Made by a program: the position numbers and the translations under genes. From the NCBI RefSeq assembly GCF_000213975.1, contig NZ_GL892076.1:1136698-1200697 (forward strand): 64,000 nt of DNA, given 5' to 3'. Shown piece by piece: positions 16,359 to 25,446 of the stretch. The stretch comes from Centipeda periodontii DSM 2778 (GTDB taxonomy: Bacteria > Bacillota > Negativicutes > Selenomonadales > Selenomonadaceae). Each line of letters begins with the position of its first letter. Position 1 is the first letter of the stretch. The notes under the pieces are model-generated. The model did no database searches and was not told the DNA's origin. It was given only the letters and a program-made list of their open reading frames with translations.

Positions 16359-17075
16359 TTATATATCCCAGTGCAGCTGTTCGGGGTTCGGTGTCGCACG
16401 GTCGATCTCGCGCAGGATCCATGGCGCGTTTTCGTGCGCTGCGGCAAAGGCATCTGCAAGTCCCTGCTCATATGCGGGCGGAATCTCCATCGCGTGCAGC
16501 GCCATATGCATGTAGTCCTTTGCGATGAGGACGACGCCGCGCTCGGCGGCGAGATGTGCCTTGAAGCGGTAGCCGTAGTAGAGATACGAGTTGTGCGGCA
16601 CGGCGTCCGCGAGCCCGTCAAAGGCGGCAATGCGCTCGTCCACCTCTGCCTCGGCATCCTCGGTCATGTGCAGCTTGTGCATGAGGTTCCAGCGATCTGC
16701 CCAGAGCTCGCCGCGCAGGATGTACTTGTAGAGGAAATCCGTGGACTCGGCGCACTCGATGGCAAGGTTGATGTGCTCGAGTGCCGCTTCCTGCGTCTCC
16801 TTTTCCGCAGCTTCGAGCGCACTCAGCCCCTGCATGGCATAGATCTTTTCCTCCATGTCCTGTGCAAGCTCTTCGTTCGGCTCTGCGTCGATGATACTCT
16901 GAAAAAGTGCGAGAGCATCACTGCGATATTCCTCCGCCTGTGCGAGGAAATGGGCAAGGCGTGCGCGTGCGTGCCAGTCCGCTACGCCGCCCGCAAAGAG
17001 GTCGTGGGGCGGAGCTGCCGCACCAAGACGGTCTATCACCACATGAATGAGTTCGTGAAAGCGTTCTTCTGTCAT
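16359..17075 (-). CDS. Hypothetical helical-repeat (TPR-like) protein
   Basis: A soluble, acidic, almost all-helical protein of 238 residues. Repeating helix pairs such as ARLAHFLAQAEEYRSDALALFQSII and AALEHINLAIECAESTDFLYKYILRGEL suggest tetratricopeptide-like repeats. No signal peptide or catalytic motif is visible, and I do not recognise the family. Its ATG overlaps the cydC stop by 4 bases (17072-17075), so it is co-transcribed as the last gene of the cytochrome bd cluster and could act with it; this is inference from position only. Confidence 0.8.
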   Translation of the reverse strand: MTEERFHELIHVVIDRLGAAAPPHDLFAGGVADWHARARLAHFLAQAEEYRSDALALFQSIIDAEPNEELAQDMEEKIYAMQGLSALEAAEKETQEAALEHINLAIECAESTDFLYKYILRGELWADRWNLMHKLHMTEDAEAEVDERIAAFDGLADAVPHNSYLYYGYRFKAHLAAERGVVLIAKDYMHMALHAMEIPPAYEQGLADAFAAAHENAPWILREIDRATPNPEQLHWDI

Positions 17076-18679
17076 AGTTCTATCACCTGTTTCATACGGT
17101 CGAGAAGGGGAAGGTCATGCGTGATGACGATGAGCGTGCCGCCGCGTGCGTCGAGTTCCGCGAGAACGGCGGCAATCAACCGCTCCCCACGCTCTGCATC
17201 AAGCCCTGCGGTCGGCTCGTCGAGAAGAAGAATCGGCGCATTGGAGGCGAGTGCAAGCGCCGTGAGGAGGCGGCTGCGCTGTCCGCCCGAGAGGCGTGCG
17301 GCATTCGCGCCGAGCTCTTCGTCGAGTCCCGCAGGAAGTGCCCGCACAACATCGGCAAGCTGCGCCGTTTCGAGCGCCTCCCACATACGTTCCGCCGTTA
17401 TACCTTCGTGCAGACGTAGGAAGTTGTTGCGTATTGACGTGCTGAAGAGATAACTGCCCTGAAGCGCAGCGCCGAAGAGCACGCGCGTCGCGGTCGGAGA
17501 GAGTTCCGTATGCTTTGCTCCGCGATAGGAGAGCATCCCGCCATCGACCTCCCAGAGGCGCAGGAGGAGGCTTGCAAGCGTGGTTTTGCCTGCGCCGCTC
17601 TCACCGATGATCGCCGTGTGCTGACCGCGCTGAATTGTGAACGAGAGTCCGTTCAGTATGGGCACGGAGGCATGATACCCGAAGGAGATGTCCTGCGCCT
17701 CAATAAGAGGTGCGTCAGGGGCGCTGTCGGGCACGGGGGAGGTAATTTCACGTAGTTCCTTCGTCGCGGGCAGAATTGTCTCTGCCGCCCGTACTGCCTC
17801 CACCGTACCGAGACTTGCGGCGGGTAGGGGCCGATACTCGCTGAGGACTGCCTCAATAACGAGCACCCAGACGGCGTACTGGACGCCCGTGAGAGCACCG
17901 TTTGCGACGAGCGGGGTGAGTAGGATGATCAAAAGAATCCAGACGGATACACGCAGAACGTCGAGCAGTGTGAAAAGGCGCTCGCGCTTCGTGCGTTTGC
18001 CGCTCTGTTTCTGCTGAAAATTCACTGCCGCCCGATCGAGATGATTCGTAGCATCCACGAGAGTGCCCGCCGCCGCAAGTTCCATGCGTCCATCGAGACG
18101 GTCGAGCAGTGCGTTGCGGTAGGCGGCGCTCTCCGTGCGCAAATCTGTTTCCCGCAGCAGATGGGGGAGAACGAGATGCGCGGCATACAGGAGTACGATG
18201 AGCAGTATGCCCCACGGGCTGAGCGGCAGGAGAGCCGCGCAGGTTACGGCGGTGAGTATTCCTGCGATCAGCGGCTGCGGGACGGTGCGGAGGTAGAAGT
18301 CACGCAGTGTCTCGCAGCCCGTCAGGAGATCGTGCAGGAATTCGCCCTCACGCACGTTTCCTTCGCGCAGCGGAATCATCGCAGCCGAGCGGCGGTAGGT
18401 CGCCTGCTGCAAGCCTTCGTAACACGCGAATGCAAGCCGATGGGAGAGCAGGCGGTCGAGGTAGCGAAAGACGGCGCGCCCGATGCCGCAGGCGCGCACC
18501 GTCGTAATCATGAGTGCGAGTGCGGAGAGGGGAGGCTGCAGGGCAGCACTTGCGATGATCCACGCCGCTGCACCGATGAGCGCAATGCCCGAGGCAGCCG
18601 CAAGTATGCCCGCGATAAGAGCGGGCAGCGCCTTCATCGGATCAGCAATCCTGAGTAGTCGGAAGAGTGTTCTTGTCAT
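17072..18679 (-). CDS. cydC: Cytochrome bd assembly ABC exporter subunit CydC
   Basis: One half of the CydDC heterodimeric exporter, which in E. coli is needed to assemble cytochrome bd and moves reduced thiols or haem-linked cargo. The 535 residues comprise a six-helix membrane domain (1-300) and an ATPase domain with Walker A GESGAGKTTLASLLLRLW, signature LSGGQRSRLLTALALA, and Walker B ILLLDEPTAGLDAE. The switch His is in VITHDLPLL. The start overlaps the cydD stop by 4 bases. Order on the minus strand is cydA, cydB, cydD, cydC. Confidence 0.93.
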   Translation of the reverse strand: MTRTLFRLLRIADPMKALPALIAGILAAASGIALIGAAAWIIASAALQPPLSALALMITTVRACGIGRAVFRYLDRLLSHRLAFACYEGLQQATYRRSAAMIPLREGNVREGEFLHDLLTGCETLRDFYLRTVPQPLIAGILTAVTCAALLPLSPWGILLIVLLYAAHLVLPHLLRETDLRTESAAYRNALLDRLDGRMELAAAGTLVDATNHLDRAAVNFQQKQSGKRTKRERLFTLLDVLRVSVWILLIILLTPLVANGALTGVQYAVWVLVIEAVLSEYRPLPAASLGTVEAVRAAETILPATKELREITSPVPDSAPDAPLIEAQDISFGYHASVPILNGLSFTIQRGQHTAIIGESGAGKTTLASLLLRLWEVDGGMLSYRGAKHTELSPTATRVLFGAALQGSYLFSTSIRNNFLRLHEGITAERMWEALETAQLADVVRALPAGLDEELGANAARLSGGQRSRLLTALALASNAPILLLDEPTAGLDAERGERLIAAVLAELDARGGTLIVITHDLPLLDRMKQVIEL

Positions 18680-20352
18680 GCGTGCTCACCTCCCAATGTG
18701 ATAACGTGATCCGCCCACGCGATGAGGGCGGGGCGGTGCGAGGTCAGAATCAGCGTGCGATGATGTGCAAATTGTGTCAGTGCCGCAATGACCTGTGCCT
18801 CCGTTTCCCCGTCCAGACCTGCCGTGATCTCGTCGAGCAGTACGATGGGGCGATTCTGAAAAAACGCGCGCGCGAGTCCGAGACGATGTCGCTCACCCGC
18901 AGAGAGCGGATGTCCGCCGGCGCCGAGCGGAGTTTCGAGTCCCTCGGGCAGGGAGCGCAGGAAGTCGCCGAGCGAAGCTGCCTCAAGTGTTGCCGTGAGG
19001 GTTTCGTTCGTGGCGTGTTTGAGCCAGAGGCTGACGTTCTCCGCAAGCGACGCCGTAAAGATATGCGGCTCCTGCGGAACGTAGGTGATGAGATTTTGCC
19101 GCGTTGCCGCAGAGAGGTGCGCAAGGTCAAATGCGCTGCCGTTTCCCGCACCGTCCGCGAGCACAATTTTTCCCTCCGTCGGTGCAGTCTGACCTGCGAG
19201 CAGGAGCAGCAGGGTAGATTTGCCGATGCCGCTCGCACCCGCAAGCACCGTGGCTTTTCCCGCAGGGAAGGAGTAATTCGTGTTCGTGAGCACGGTCTCC
19301 TCGGTCAGCGGATAGCGATAGGAGAGATGCTCCGCATGCACGGCGGGCGGCGAGAGGATCTGACTGCGTGCACCGTCCCCGGGGGAGGGGAGACCCACGT
19401 AGGGCAGGAGTGCCGCCTCCGCTGTCTTGGCATCCATCGCCGCATGAAACGCGATGCCGCCCTCGCGCAGCGGCTGATAGAAGAGCGGCGCGAGGATGAG
19501 GACAAAGAACGCCGTCTGAAACGTCATCATCCCATCGAGGAGGCGCAGACCGATGGAGACGGCAATGAGCGCAATCGAGAGTGTTGTAATCAGCTCGAGC
19601 GCGAACGCTGAGACAAAGGCAAGGCGCAGGACGGAGAGGGACGCCTCGGCGAAGCTGTGGCTCATCCGTGCAAGATGTGCGCCCTCTTCATCGACGCGGC
19701 GAAAGATCTTGAGCGTCATCGCTGCACGCACGAGTTCGCCGAATCCGTCCGTGAGTGCCTGCATCTTGTCCCACTGCCGTTCACTCGCGCGGCGTGTCGC
19801 CTTGCCGATGAGGAAGAGAAGGAAGGGCGCGATCGGCAGCGTGACGAGGAAGAGGAGCGCCGAGAGCGGATCCGCGATTGCCGTCACAATGAGAATGAGC
19901 GGGATGAGGACAACTCCTGCAATCATTGTGGGCAGTACCGTGTGAAAGAACGGATCGAGTGCATCGACGCGTTCGAGTATGAGCGTCAGCGCACCCGAGG
20001 AACTGCGGCCGTGCAGGAGCATTGCCTCGTGCAGGGAGGAGCGTGCGGAGAGGCGCACGTTATGCGAGAGCTGTGCCTCAATGCGTCCCTTCGGCAGGCG
20101 CAGCAGTGCCATCGAGAGAACGCACAAAAACAGCATCAGAAGATCTGATGCTGTTTCAGCAAGCCTGCCGTGTTCTATAAATACTGCATTCACAATGATG
20201 GCAGTCTCCCATGCTGCCGCGACGACGAGACCTCCGTGGAGGAACTCGATCGCCGCGCGCACGAGGATGCTGTTCCGCTCAGTGCGAAGCACAGACAGCA
20301 GAATGGACTTCTTTTTTTCATTGTGATCAGTATGCCTGATGACCGTTGTCAT
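18676..20352 (-). CDS. cydD: Cytochrome bd assembly ABC exporter subunit CydD
   Basis: Partner of CydC, 558 residues from the ATG at 20352. The membrane domain (20-310) is followed by an ATPase domain with Walker A GASGIGKSTLLLLLAG, signature LSAGERHRLGLARAFFQ (LSAGE in place of the usual LSGGQ) and Walker B IVLLDEITAGLDGETE; the catalytic Glu after Walker B is present. Start choice is uncertain: the frame stays open to 20433 inside cydB, but ATG 20352 gives a normal length and overlaps cydB by 26 bases. Confidence 0.9.
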   Translation of the reverse strand: MTTVIRHTDHNEKKKSILLSVLRTERNSILVRAAIEFLHGGLVVAAAWETAIIVNAVFIEHGRLAETASDLLMLFLCVLSMALLRLPKGRIEAQLSHNVRLSARSSLHEAMLLHGRSSSGALTLILERVDALDPFFHTVLPTMIAGVVLIPLILIVTAIADPLSALLFLVTLPIAPFLLFLIGKATRRASERQWDKMQALTDGFGELVRAAMTLKIFRRVDEEGAHLARMSHSFAEASLSVLRLAFVSAFALELITTLSIALIAVSIGLRLLDGMMTFQTAFFVLILAPLFYQPLREGGIAFHAAMDAKTAEAALLPYVGLPSPGDGARSQILSPPAVHAEHLSYRYPLTEETVLTNTNYSFPAGKATVLAGASGIGKSTLLLLLAGQTAPTEGKIVLADGAGNGSAFDLAHLSAATRQNLITYVPQEPHIFTASLAENVSLWLKHATNETLTATLEAASLGDFLRSLPEGLETPLGAGGHPLSAGERHRLGLARAFFQNRPIVLLDEITAGLDGETEAQVIAALTQFAHHRTLILTSHRPALIAWADHVITLGGEHA

Positions 20353-21343
20353 TCGGTGAGATGCGCTTGCGGAAGATGTAGTACGTCCAGATCTGATAGG
20401 CGAGGACGACGGGAACGAGAATGGCCGCCGCAATCGTCATGATGGAGAGTGTGTACTCCGTCGAGGACGCATTGTAGATCGTGAGGCTGTACCCGGGATT
20501 CAGGCTCGAGACCATGAGGCGTGGGAAGAGACCGACAAAGAAGCCGATCGTTGTGCCGACAATTGCAAGACCGCCGAGCATGAATGCGGGCAGCTGTGTT
20601 CCCTTATACATTGCGCCAAGCGCTGCGACGAATGCCGCCGCCGAGAAGACAAGAGCGCCGGCAGCGAGCGGGCTCGCATAGAGATCCGTCTCAACATAGG
20701 TGAGGATCATGCAGAGTACGTAGAGGAGCGCTGCGAGGACGCCGAACTTCAAACCGAGCACACGGGCGCGGTCGAGGAGATAGCGATCCGTGAGACGCAG
20801 GCGCAGGAACGCCGCACCGTGGAAGGCAAAGACCGTGAGGAAGGTTACGCCGCCGACCACCGTATAGGGGGTCAGAAGATCGAAGAAGTTGCCCTGATAG
20901 ACCATGTTCGAGCCAATGGGCAGCCCCGCGATCAGATTCGTGACGGCAACGCCCCAGAGGAATGCAGGGACAATGCTGCCGAACGCAATCGCGTACGACC
21001 AGCGGCGCTGCCACTCTGCATCCTCACGCTGATGGCGGAACTCGAATGCGACACCGCGCAGGATGAGAGCGACGAGCATGAGGAAGAGTGCGATGTAGAA
21101 GGTGCTGAACATCGTCGCATAGACATGCGGAAACGCCGCAAAGGTAGCGCCGCCCGCCGTAATCATCCAGACCTCATTGCCGTCCCAGACGGGGCCAATC
21201 GTGCGGATGACCTGAGAGCGGTCGCTCTCTTTGTCCGAAAGGAGTGTGAGCAGTGTGCCGACGCCGTAGTCAAATCCCTCGAGAAAGAAGAATCCCGTGA
21301 AGAGGACGACGATGAGCACGAACCAGAGAATATTGTAGTCCAT
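20327..21343 (-). CDS. cydB: Cytochrome bd ubiquinol oxidase subunit II
   Basis: Membrane subunit of the high-affinity terminal oxidase, 338 residues with eight to nine helices. Motifs: GFFFLEGFDYGVG at the N-terminus, the highly conserved PVWDGNEVWMITAGGATFAAFP split over the first loop, and LRGVAFEFRHQ. The gene starts 3 bases past the cydA stop. It supports oxygen reduction or detoxification in an organism that otherwise looks anaerobic or microaerophilic. Confidence 0.96.
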   Translation of the reverse strand: MDYNILWFVLIVVLFTGFFFLEGFDYGVGTLLTLLSDKESDRSQVIRTIGPVWDGNEVWMITAGGATFAAFPHVYATMFSTFYIALFLMLVALILRGVAFEFRHQREDAEWQRRWSYAIAFGSIVPAFLWGVAVTNLIAGLPIGSNMVYQGNFFDLLTPYTVVGGVTFLTVFAFHGAAFLRLRLTDRYLLDRARVLGLKFGVLAALLYVLCMILTYVETDLYASPLAAGALVFSAAAFVAALGAMYKGTQLPAFMLGGLAIVGTTIGFFVGLFPRLMVSSLNPGYSLTIYNASSTEYTLSIMTIAAAILVPVVLAYQIWTYYIFRKRISPNDNGHQAY

Positions 21344-21345
21344 TC

Positions 21346-22716
21346 TTACTTCCCTCCTTCGATGGCAGGGGTGATCTGCGTGCGGCGGATGAAGCGGAAG
21401 GCGAGATAGAGCGCCGTGATCAGGAGCAGCAGGTAGAGCACCGTGAACCCGATCATTGAAATCATGATCTCAGCAGAGGTGAGATTCGGCGAAACACCGT
21501 CCACCGTCTTTTGGAGTCCGACGACGAGCCATGGCTGACGCCCCATCTCCGCGACAATCCAGCCGCAGGAGTTTGCGATAAAGGGAACGACCACGAGCCA
21601 CGGGAGCGCGTAGAGCAGTTTTTTTGCCGAGAACAGCTTGTCTTTTTTTGCGAGGTAGAACACCACGAGCGAAACGAGCACCATGAAGAAGCCGGAGCCA
21701 ACCATCGCGCGGAACGAGTAGAAGAGCATGGTTACATGCGGACGATAGTCGCCGGGACCGTGCTTTTCAACCGCCTCTTTTTGGAGATCGTTGATACCGC
21801 GCACCTCGCCCTTGATATTATCGTGCACCATGATCGTGAACATGTAGGGGATGGTGATCTCGAAGTCATTGTGTCCCTTCTCCATGTTCGGGTAGGCAAC
21901 GACGGCAAACGGCGCGGGATCCTCCGTCTCCCAAAGCGCCTCCATCGCCGCGAGCTTCATCGGGCTTGCCTGTGCGAGGTACTGCGTGTGGAAATGCCCG
22001 CTCAGAATGACGCCGACGACGCCGACCACCGTGTAGACCGCGCCCGCCTTGATCGCCTGCGTAAAGGCGTAGCGCGACTCCGTATCGTGGAGCAGCTTCC
22101 ATGCCGAAACCGCCATGACGACGAAGCCCGCAGTTGTGATGCCTGCGAACAGCGTGTGGGACTGCTCGCCGAGGATGTAGTGATTTGTTACGAGCTCAAA
22201 GAAACTTGCCATCTCCGCGCGGCCGTTCGCAAGCGTATAGCCGACGGGATGCTGCATGAACGAGTTTGCGACGAGAATCCAGAACGCCGACAGATTACTG
22301 CCGATTGCGACGAGCCAGATACAGGCACAGTGCGCTTTTTCCGACAGCTTATCCCAGCCGAACATCCAGATGCCGAGGAAGGTCGACTCGAGGAAGAACG
22401 CCGTGAGCGCTTCGAGTGCAAGCGGCGCGCCGAAGATGTCGCCCATGAAGCGCGCGTACTCCGACCAGTTCATGCCGAACTGGAACTCCTGCACCAGACC
22501 GGTGACGACACCCATCGCGAAATTGATGAGAAAGAGCGTGCCAAAGAAATGCAGCAGCTTTCGGCAGGTCTTCTTCCATTCCGGCTTCTTCGTCCGCACG
22601 TAGCACGTCTCGAGCATGGCGACGAAGATCGCCATGCCGAGGGTGACGGGGACGAAGAGAAAGTGATAGATGGTTGTGATTGCAAACTGCCATCGTGACA
22701 GCAGCACTTCTTCCAT
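21346..22716 (-). CDS. cydA: Cytochrome bd ubiquinol oxidase subunit I
   Basis: Haem-bearing subunit, 456 residues from the ATG at 22716, which has AGGAGG 9 bases upstream; a TTG two codons earlier is too close to that site. The N-terminal His18 (TTIYHFLFVPVTLG) matches the b595 ligand, SHTLFAGITTAGF holds the second haem His, and GWIVAEMGRQPWLV is the conserved block near the b558 Met ligand. The total length indicates the short quinol-binding loop typical of Firmicutes. Confidence 0.96.
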   Translation of the reverse strand: MEEVLLSRWQFAITTIYHFLFVPVTLGMAIFVAMLETCYVRTKKPEWKKTCRKLLHFFGTLFLINFAMGVVTGLVQEFQFGMNWSEYARFMGDIFGAPLALEALTAFFLESTFLGIWMFGWDKLSEKAHCACIWLVAIGSNLSAFWILVANSFMQHPVGYTLANGRAEMASFFELVTNHYILGEQSHTLFAGITTAGFVVMAVSAWKLLHDTESRYAFTQAIKAGAVYTVVGVVGVILSGHFHTQYLAQASPMKLAAMEALWETEDPAPFAVVAYPNMEKGHNDFEITIPYMFTIMVHDNIKGEVRGINDLQKEAVEKHGPGDYRPHVTMLFYSFRAMVGSGFFMVLVSLVVFYLAKKDKLFSAKKLLYALPWLVVVPFIANSCGWIVAEMGRQPWLVVGLQKTVDGVSPNLTSAEIMISMIGFTVLYLLLLITALYLAFRFIRRTQITPAIEGGK

Positions 22717-22746
22717 TTCCAAACCCCTCCTAAAAAATAAAACCCT

Positions 22747-22774
22747 ATGATAATATCACCGTCTTTTGTCACAA
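22747..22774 (-). promoter_or_regulatory. Candidate cydA promoter with a Rex-like half site
   Basis: On the minus strand: -35 TTGTGA (22774-22769), 16-base gap, -10 TATCAT (22752-22747). TTGTGA is also one half of the Rex operator (TTGTGAA-N-TTCACAA), a redox repressor known to control cyd genes in Gram-positive bacteria; the second half is not conserved here, so Rex control is only a suggestion. Confidence 0.45.
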
Positions 22775-22878
22775 GAACTGCAACAAAATCCCTTGATTCG
22801 GTGAATTATATCATAGGTTAAAATGAAATACAAGTTAGATGAATATTTTTACTTATTTAGGAATAAATATCGTTAGCC

Positions 22879-24237
22879 TCATTCTCGAAGAGCGTTCACA
22901 ATGAGCAAAATGACGAGCACAATAAGAGCGCCCCCGACGAATGGATAGGGCATCAGAGCGAGGTCAAAGGCTATGAAGATTCCTGCGGCAGCCGCTGTGA
23001 AGAGGAGAAGAAAGAGGATACTGAGCCATGCGTTCTGCTTCGCGCGCACACGCGCTGCGTTGCTCGTATCCCAGAGCGTGACGAGACTCGGCAATCCCTG
23101 CGCGTCGAGGGTGATGTCCGGCGTGAAGTTTGTCGAACGCCCTTGATTGCGCAGCGCCTGTGCCTCGAAGTAGGCGGCGTCCTCGGGGGACATCAACGGT
23201 TCAAGCTCCTGTGACGATTGCTCCCCGTCGGGTCCACGCAGGAGTTCTTCGTGCAGCGGATCGTGGGGCTGCTCTTCCATTTCGACGGCGGGGGGCTTAT
23301 CGAGTGAGGAGGGGCAGCCGATGCTAATGTCCGCCGCACGCATTGCAGGCTGATCTGCCATCGGATTACCGACCATCGCGATGACGGAGCCGTGCGATTG
23401 GAGGAGGCGAATTTCGCGTGCTTTGTCTGCGCCCGTCAGGTCGGAACGCACTTCGGAGATGTGGAGTTCCTTGCCCGTCGCGTTCGCGAGGCGCTTCGTT
23501 TCACCCGTGAGGAGGACAAAACGAAGACCTCGTTCTTTGAGTGCTTGCAGTGCATGACGTACGTCGGCACGCACATCATCGCGAACTGCGATGATGCCGC
23601 GCGCGTATTTGCTCGAGCTCACGAAGAGCGGCGTCTGTCCGCTCGTTGCAAGCTGGTCGGCGCGCGTGAGGAGTGCCGCGCTGATCTCGATGTTCTCCTC
23701 CTGCAGCCATTCCTTCTTGCCGACGCGTACGGGTGTGCGTGCAATCAGTGCCTCGACGCCGAAGCTCTCGGTCTCGTGCGCGGCGGAGTGACGCTGGAGA
23801 TGCAGACCGCGCTGGACAGCAGTGTCATAGAGCGCGTGGGCGTAGGGATGCGTTGCCTCACGCTCGGCACTCGCGGCAAGTGCGAGCAGCGATCCCTGTG
23901 TCATGCCTTCGGGCACGAGGGCAGAGATGAAGATGTTGCCCTCCGTTAGTGTGCCGTTGCGGTTGAATGCAATCGTGTCGACATGCAGCAGCTCGGTCAG
24001 CGCCCCCATGCGGCTGCATGTGACGCCGGAGTCGCGCAGGCGTCGCTTAATCCGCAGGGCGATGAACCATCGCGATACGATAAAGGGCAGCGGCGAGGCC
24101 GCAAGAAATACGCCGAGGAAGATCTCCGATGCAGCTTCAACGGAAATATCGCCTGTGATATACCAATAGCCTGCAGCGCACGCCGCAAGCACAACGCTTG
24201 CGATGAAATGGAAGAATGTGGAGAAAAATTTCTTCAA
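22879..24237 (-). CDS. P-type-ATPase-like protein lacking the catalytic aspartate
   Basis: A 452-residue protein with the layout of the second half of a P1B metal ATPase: two N-terminal helices, phosphorylation-domain start at residue 91, HP motif (ATHPYAHAL, 129-136), a hinge region, and two C-terminal helices. Key residues are lost: DKTGT reads NRNGT (Asp to Asn92), GDGxND reads GNPMAD at 290-295, TGD reads TGE, and the membrane CPC reads SPLP. The metal-binding and actuator domains are absent. It should therefore not hydrolyse ATP by the usual phospho-aspartate route. The frame is intact and codon use is normal. It lies 162 bases upstream of cydA in the same direction. Confidence 0.8.
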   Translation of the reverse strand: MKKFFSTFFHFIASVVLAACAAGYWYITGDISVEAASEIFLGVFLAASPLPFIVSRWFIALRIKRRLRDSGVTCSRMGALTELLHVDTIAFNRNGTLTEGNIFISALVPEGMTQGSLLALAASAEREATHPYAHALYDTAVQRGLHLQRHSAAHETESFGVEALIARTPVRVGKKEWLQEENIEISAALLTRADQLATSGQTPLFVSSSKYARGIIAVRDDVRADVRHALQALKERGLRFVLLTGETKRLANATGKELHISEVRSDLTGADKAREIRLLQSHGSVIAMVGNPMADQPAMRAADISIGCPSSLDKPPAVEMEEQPHDPLHEELLRGPDGEQSSQELEPLMSPEDAAYFEAQALRNQGRSTNFTPDITLDAQGLPSLVTLWDTSNAARVRAKQNAWLSILFLLLFTAAAAGIFIAFDLALMPYPFVGGALIVLVILLIVNALRE

Positions 24238-24319
24238 GGACGTTCAACTCCTGTCCTGTTACTTTTACAGAGGCATTATAGCACAGGCAGAGGGCTGTGA
24301 CAAATCCATTCGTATATAC

Positions 24320-24349
24320 TTGCCCCTTGCGATAAGAAAATGATAATAT
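24320..24349 (+). promoter_or_regulatory. Candidate promoter of the MDR oxidoreductase gene
   Basis: TTGCCC, 18-base gap, TAATAT, about 30 bases before the start codon in the divergent gap between the pseudo-ATPase and the oxidoreductase. Only moderate match. Confidence 0.35.
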
Positions 24350-24380
24350 AGAGAAAAATGGTACGCGGTTTGGAGGAAAC

Positions 24381-25337
24381 ATGATGAAAGCAGTCGTTGT
24401 ATATGAACCCGGCGGCGCGGAGCAGCTCGTATATACGGATGTACCGCGTCCCGTACGCAAGGACGGTTGGTCACTCGTGCGCGTGCGCGGATTCGGCGTG
24501 AATCACTCGGAGATCTTCACGCGGCAGGGACTATCTCCGTCTGTTGTATTTCCGCGCATTCTTGGCATCGAATGCGTCGGAACGGTGGAGGAGACGACGG
24601 ATGTGGCACGACTTCCTGTGGGACAACGTGTCGTTTCCATCATGGGAGAGATGGGGCGTGCCTTTGACGGCAGTTATGCGGAGTATGTGCTCCTGCCGAA
24701 TGAGCAGATCTATCCCGTGGAGAATGATCTGCCGTGGGAGGTCTTTGCGGCGATTCCCGAGACCTGTTATACAGCGTTTGGTTCACTGAAGAATCTGTGC
24801 ATATCGGAGGGCAATACTGTGCTTGTGCGCGGCGGAGCAAGCGGCGTCGGAATTGCATTTCTGCGGCTGCTGCGTGCGCAGTTCCCTCATATACAGATCG
24901 ACGGTACGACACGTCGTGTTGAGATGGTGGAGCAGCTGCGCACAGAAGGATACAACCATGTTGTGATCGAAACGAACGGGGAACTCAATGCTGAGGAACG
25001 CTATGACCGTATTCTCGATCTGGTTGGAGCGGCGGCAATGAAAGACTCTATGCGTCATTTGGCATCCGGCGGCATTCTGTGCAATACGGGACAACTCGGT
25101 GGGAAATGGTATCTCGAGGAATTCGATCCCATTGTTGATCTTGCGGAGGATGCATATCTTACCTCATTCTATTCGGGCAATGTGCGCGTGGAACGCCTGC
25201 GTGAGCTGTTTGCGTACATTGGGCACTATGATGTTCCCGTACAGCCGGCACGTGTATTCTCCCTTGCGGAGACAGCGGAGGCACATCGCTGGCTTGAGGG
25301 ACAGAACGGCTTCGGCAAAGCGGTTGTCTTGCTATAG
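24381..25337 (+). CDS. Zinc-type/quinone oxidoreductase (MDR family)
   Basis: Medium-chain dehydrogenase/reductase of 318 residues, close to the quinone oxidoreductase branch. It has the GroES-like N-terminal domain (GFGVNHSEIFTRQGLSP, GIECVGTVEE, GQRVVSIMG) and a Rossmann domain whose nucleotide loop reads VRGGASGVGIAFLRLL, typical of NADPH-using members. The zinc-ligand cysteines of alcohol dehydrogenases are absent, so a metal-free reductase is likely. Substrate unknown. GGAGG precedes two adjacent ATGs (24381, 24384). It is a single-gene unit with a terminator. Confidence 0.88.
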   Translation: MMKAVVVYEPGGAEQLVYTDVPRPVRKDGWSLVRVRGFGVNHSEIFTRQGLSPSVVFPRILGIECVGTVEETTDVARLPVGQRVVSIMGEMGRAFDGSYAEYVLLPNEQIYPVENDLPWEVFAAIPETCYTAFGSLKNLCISEGNTVLVRGGASGVGIAFLRLLRAQFPHIQIDGTTRRVEMVEQLRTEGYNHVVIETNGELNAEERYDRILDLVGAAAMKDSMRHLASGGILCNTGQLGGKWYLEEFDPIVDLAEDAYLTSFYSGNVRVERLRELFAYIGHYDVPVQPARVFSLAETAEAHRWLEGQNGFGKAVVLL

Positions 25338-25346
25338 ATGCGGAAC

Positions 25347-25374
25347 CCCTCTCCTATTGCAGAGAGGGATTTTT
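25347..25374 (+). terminator. Rho-independent terminator
   Basis: CCCTCTC and GAGAGGG form a 7-bp stem with an 8-base loop followed by ATTTTT, 10 bases past the oxidoreductase stop. Confidence 0.85.
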
Positions 25375-25377
25375 CAT

Positions 25378-25406
25378 TTGCATGACATTATCATCTGTGA
25401 TATAAT
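25378..25406 (+). promoter_or_regulatory. Promoter of the fused ABC transporter gene
   Basis: TTGCAT, 17-base gap, perfect TATAAT; about 35 bases of leader before the start codon. Confidence 0.7.
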
Positions 25407-25446
25407 ATAATTGTGATTAGACAAATTACATTTTGGGGATTGAAAC

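Noticed and set aside
22879..24237. Annotation as a working copper or cation P-type ATPase
   Set aside because: The phosphorylated Asp, the CPC motif and the GDG Asp are all replaced, and the N-terminal domains are missing.
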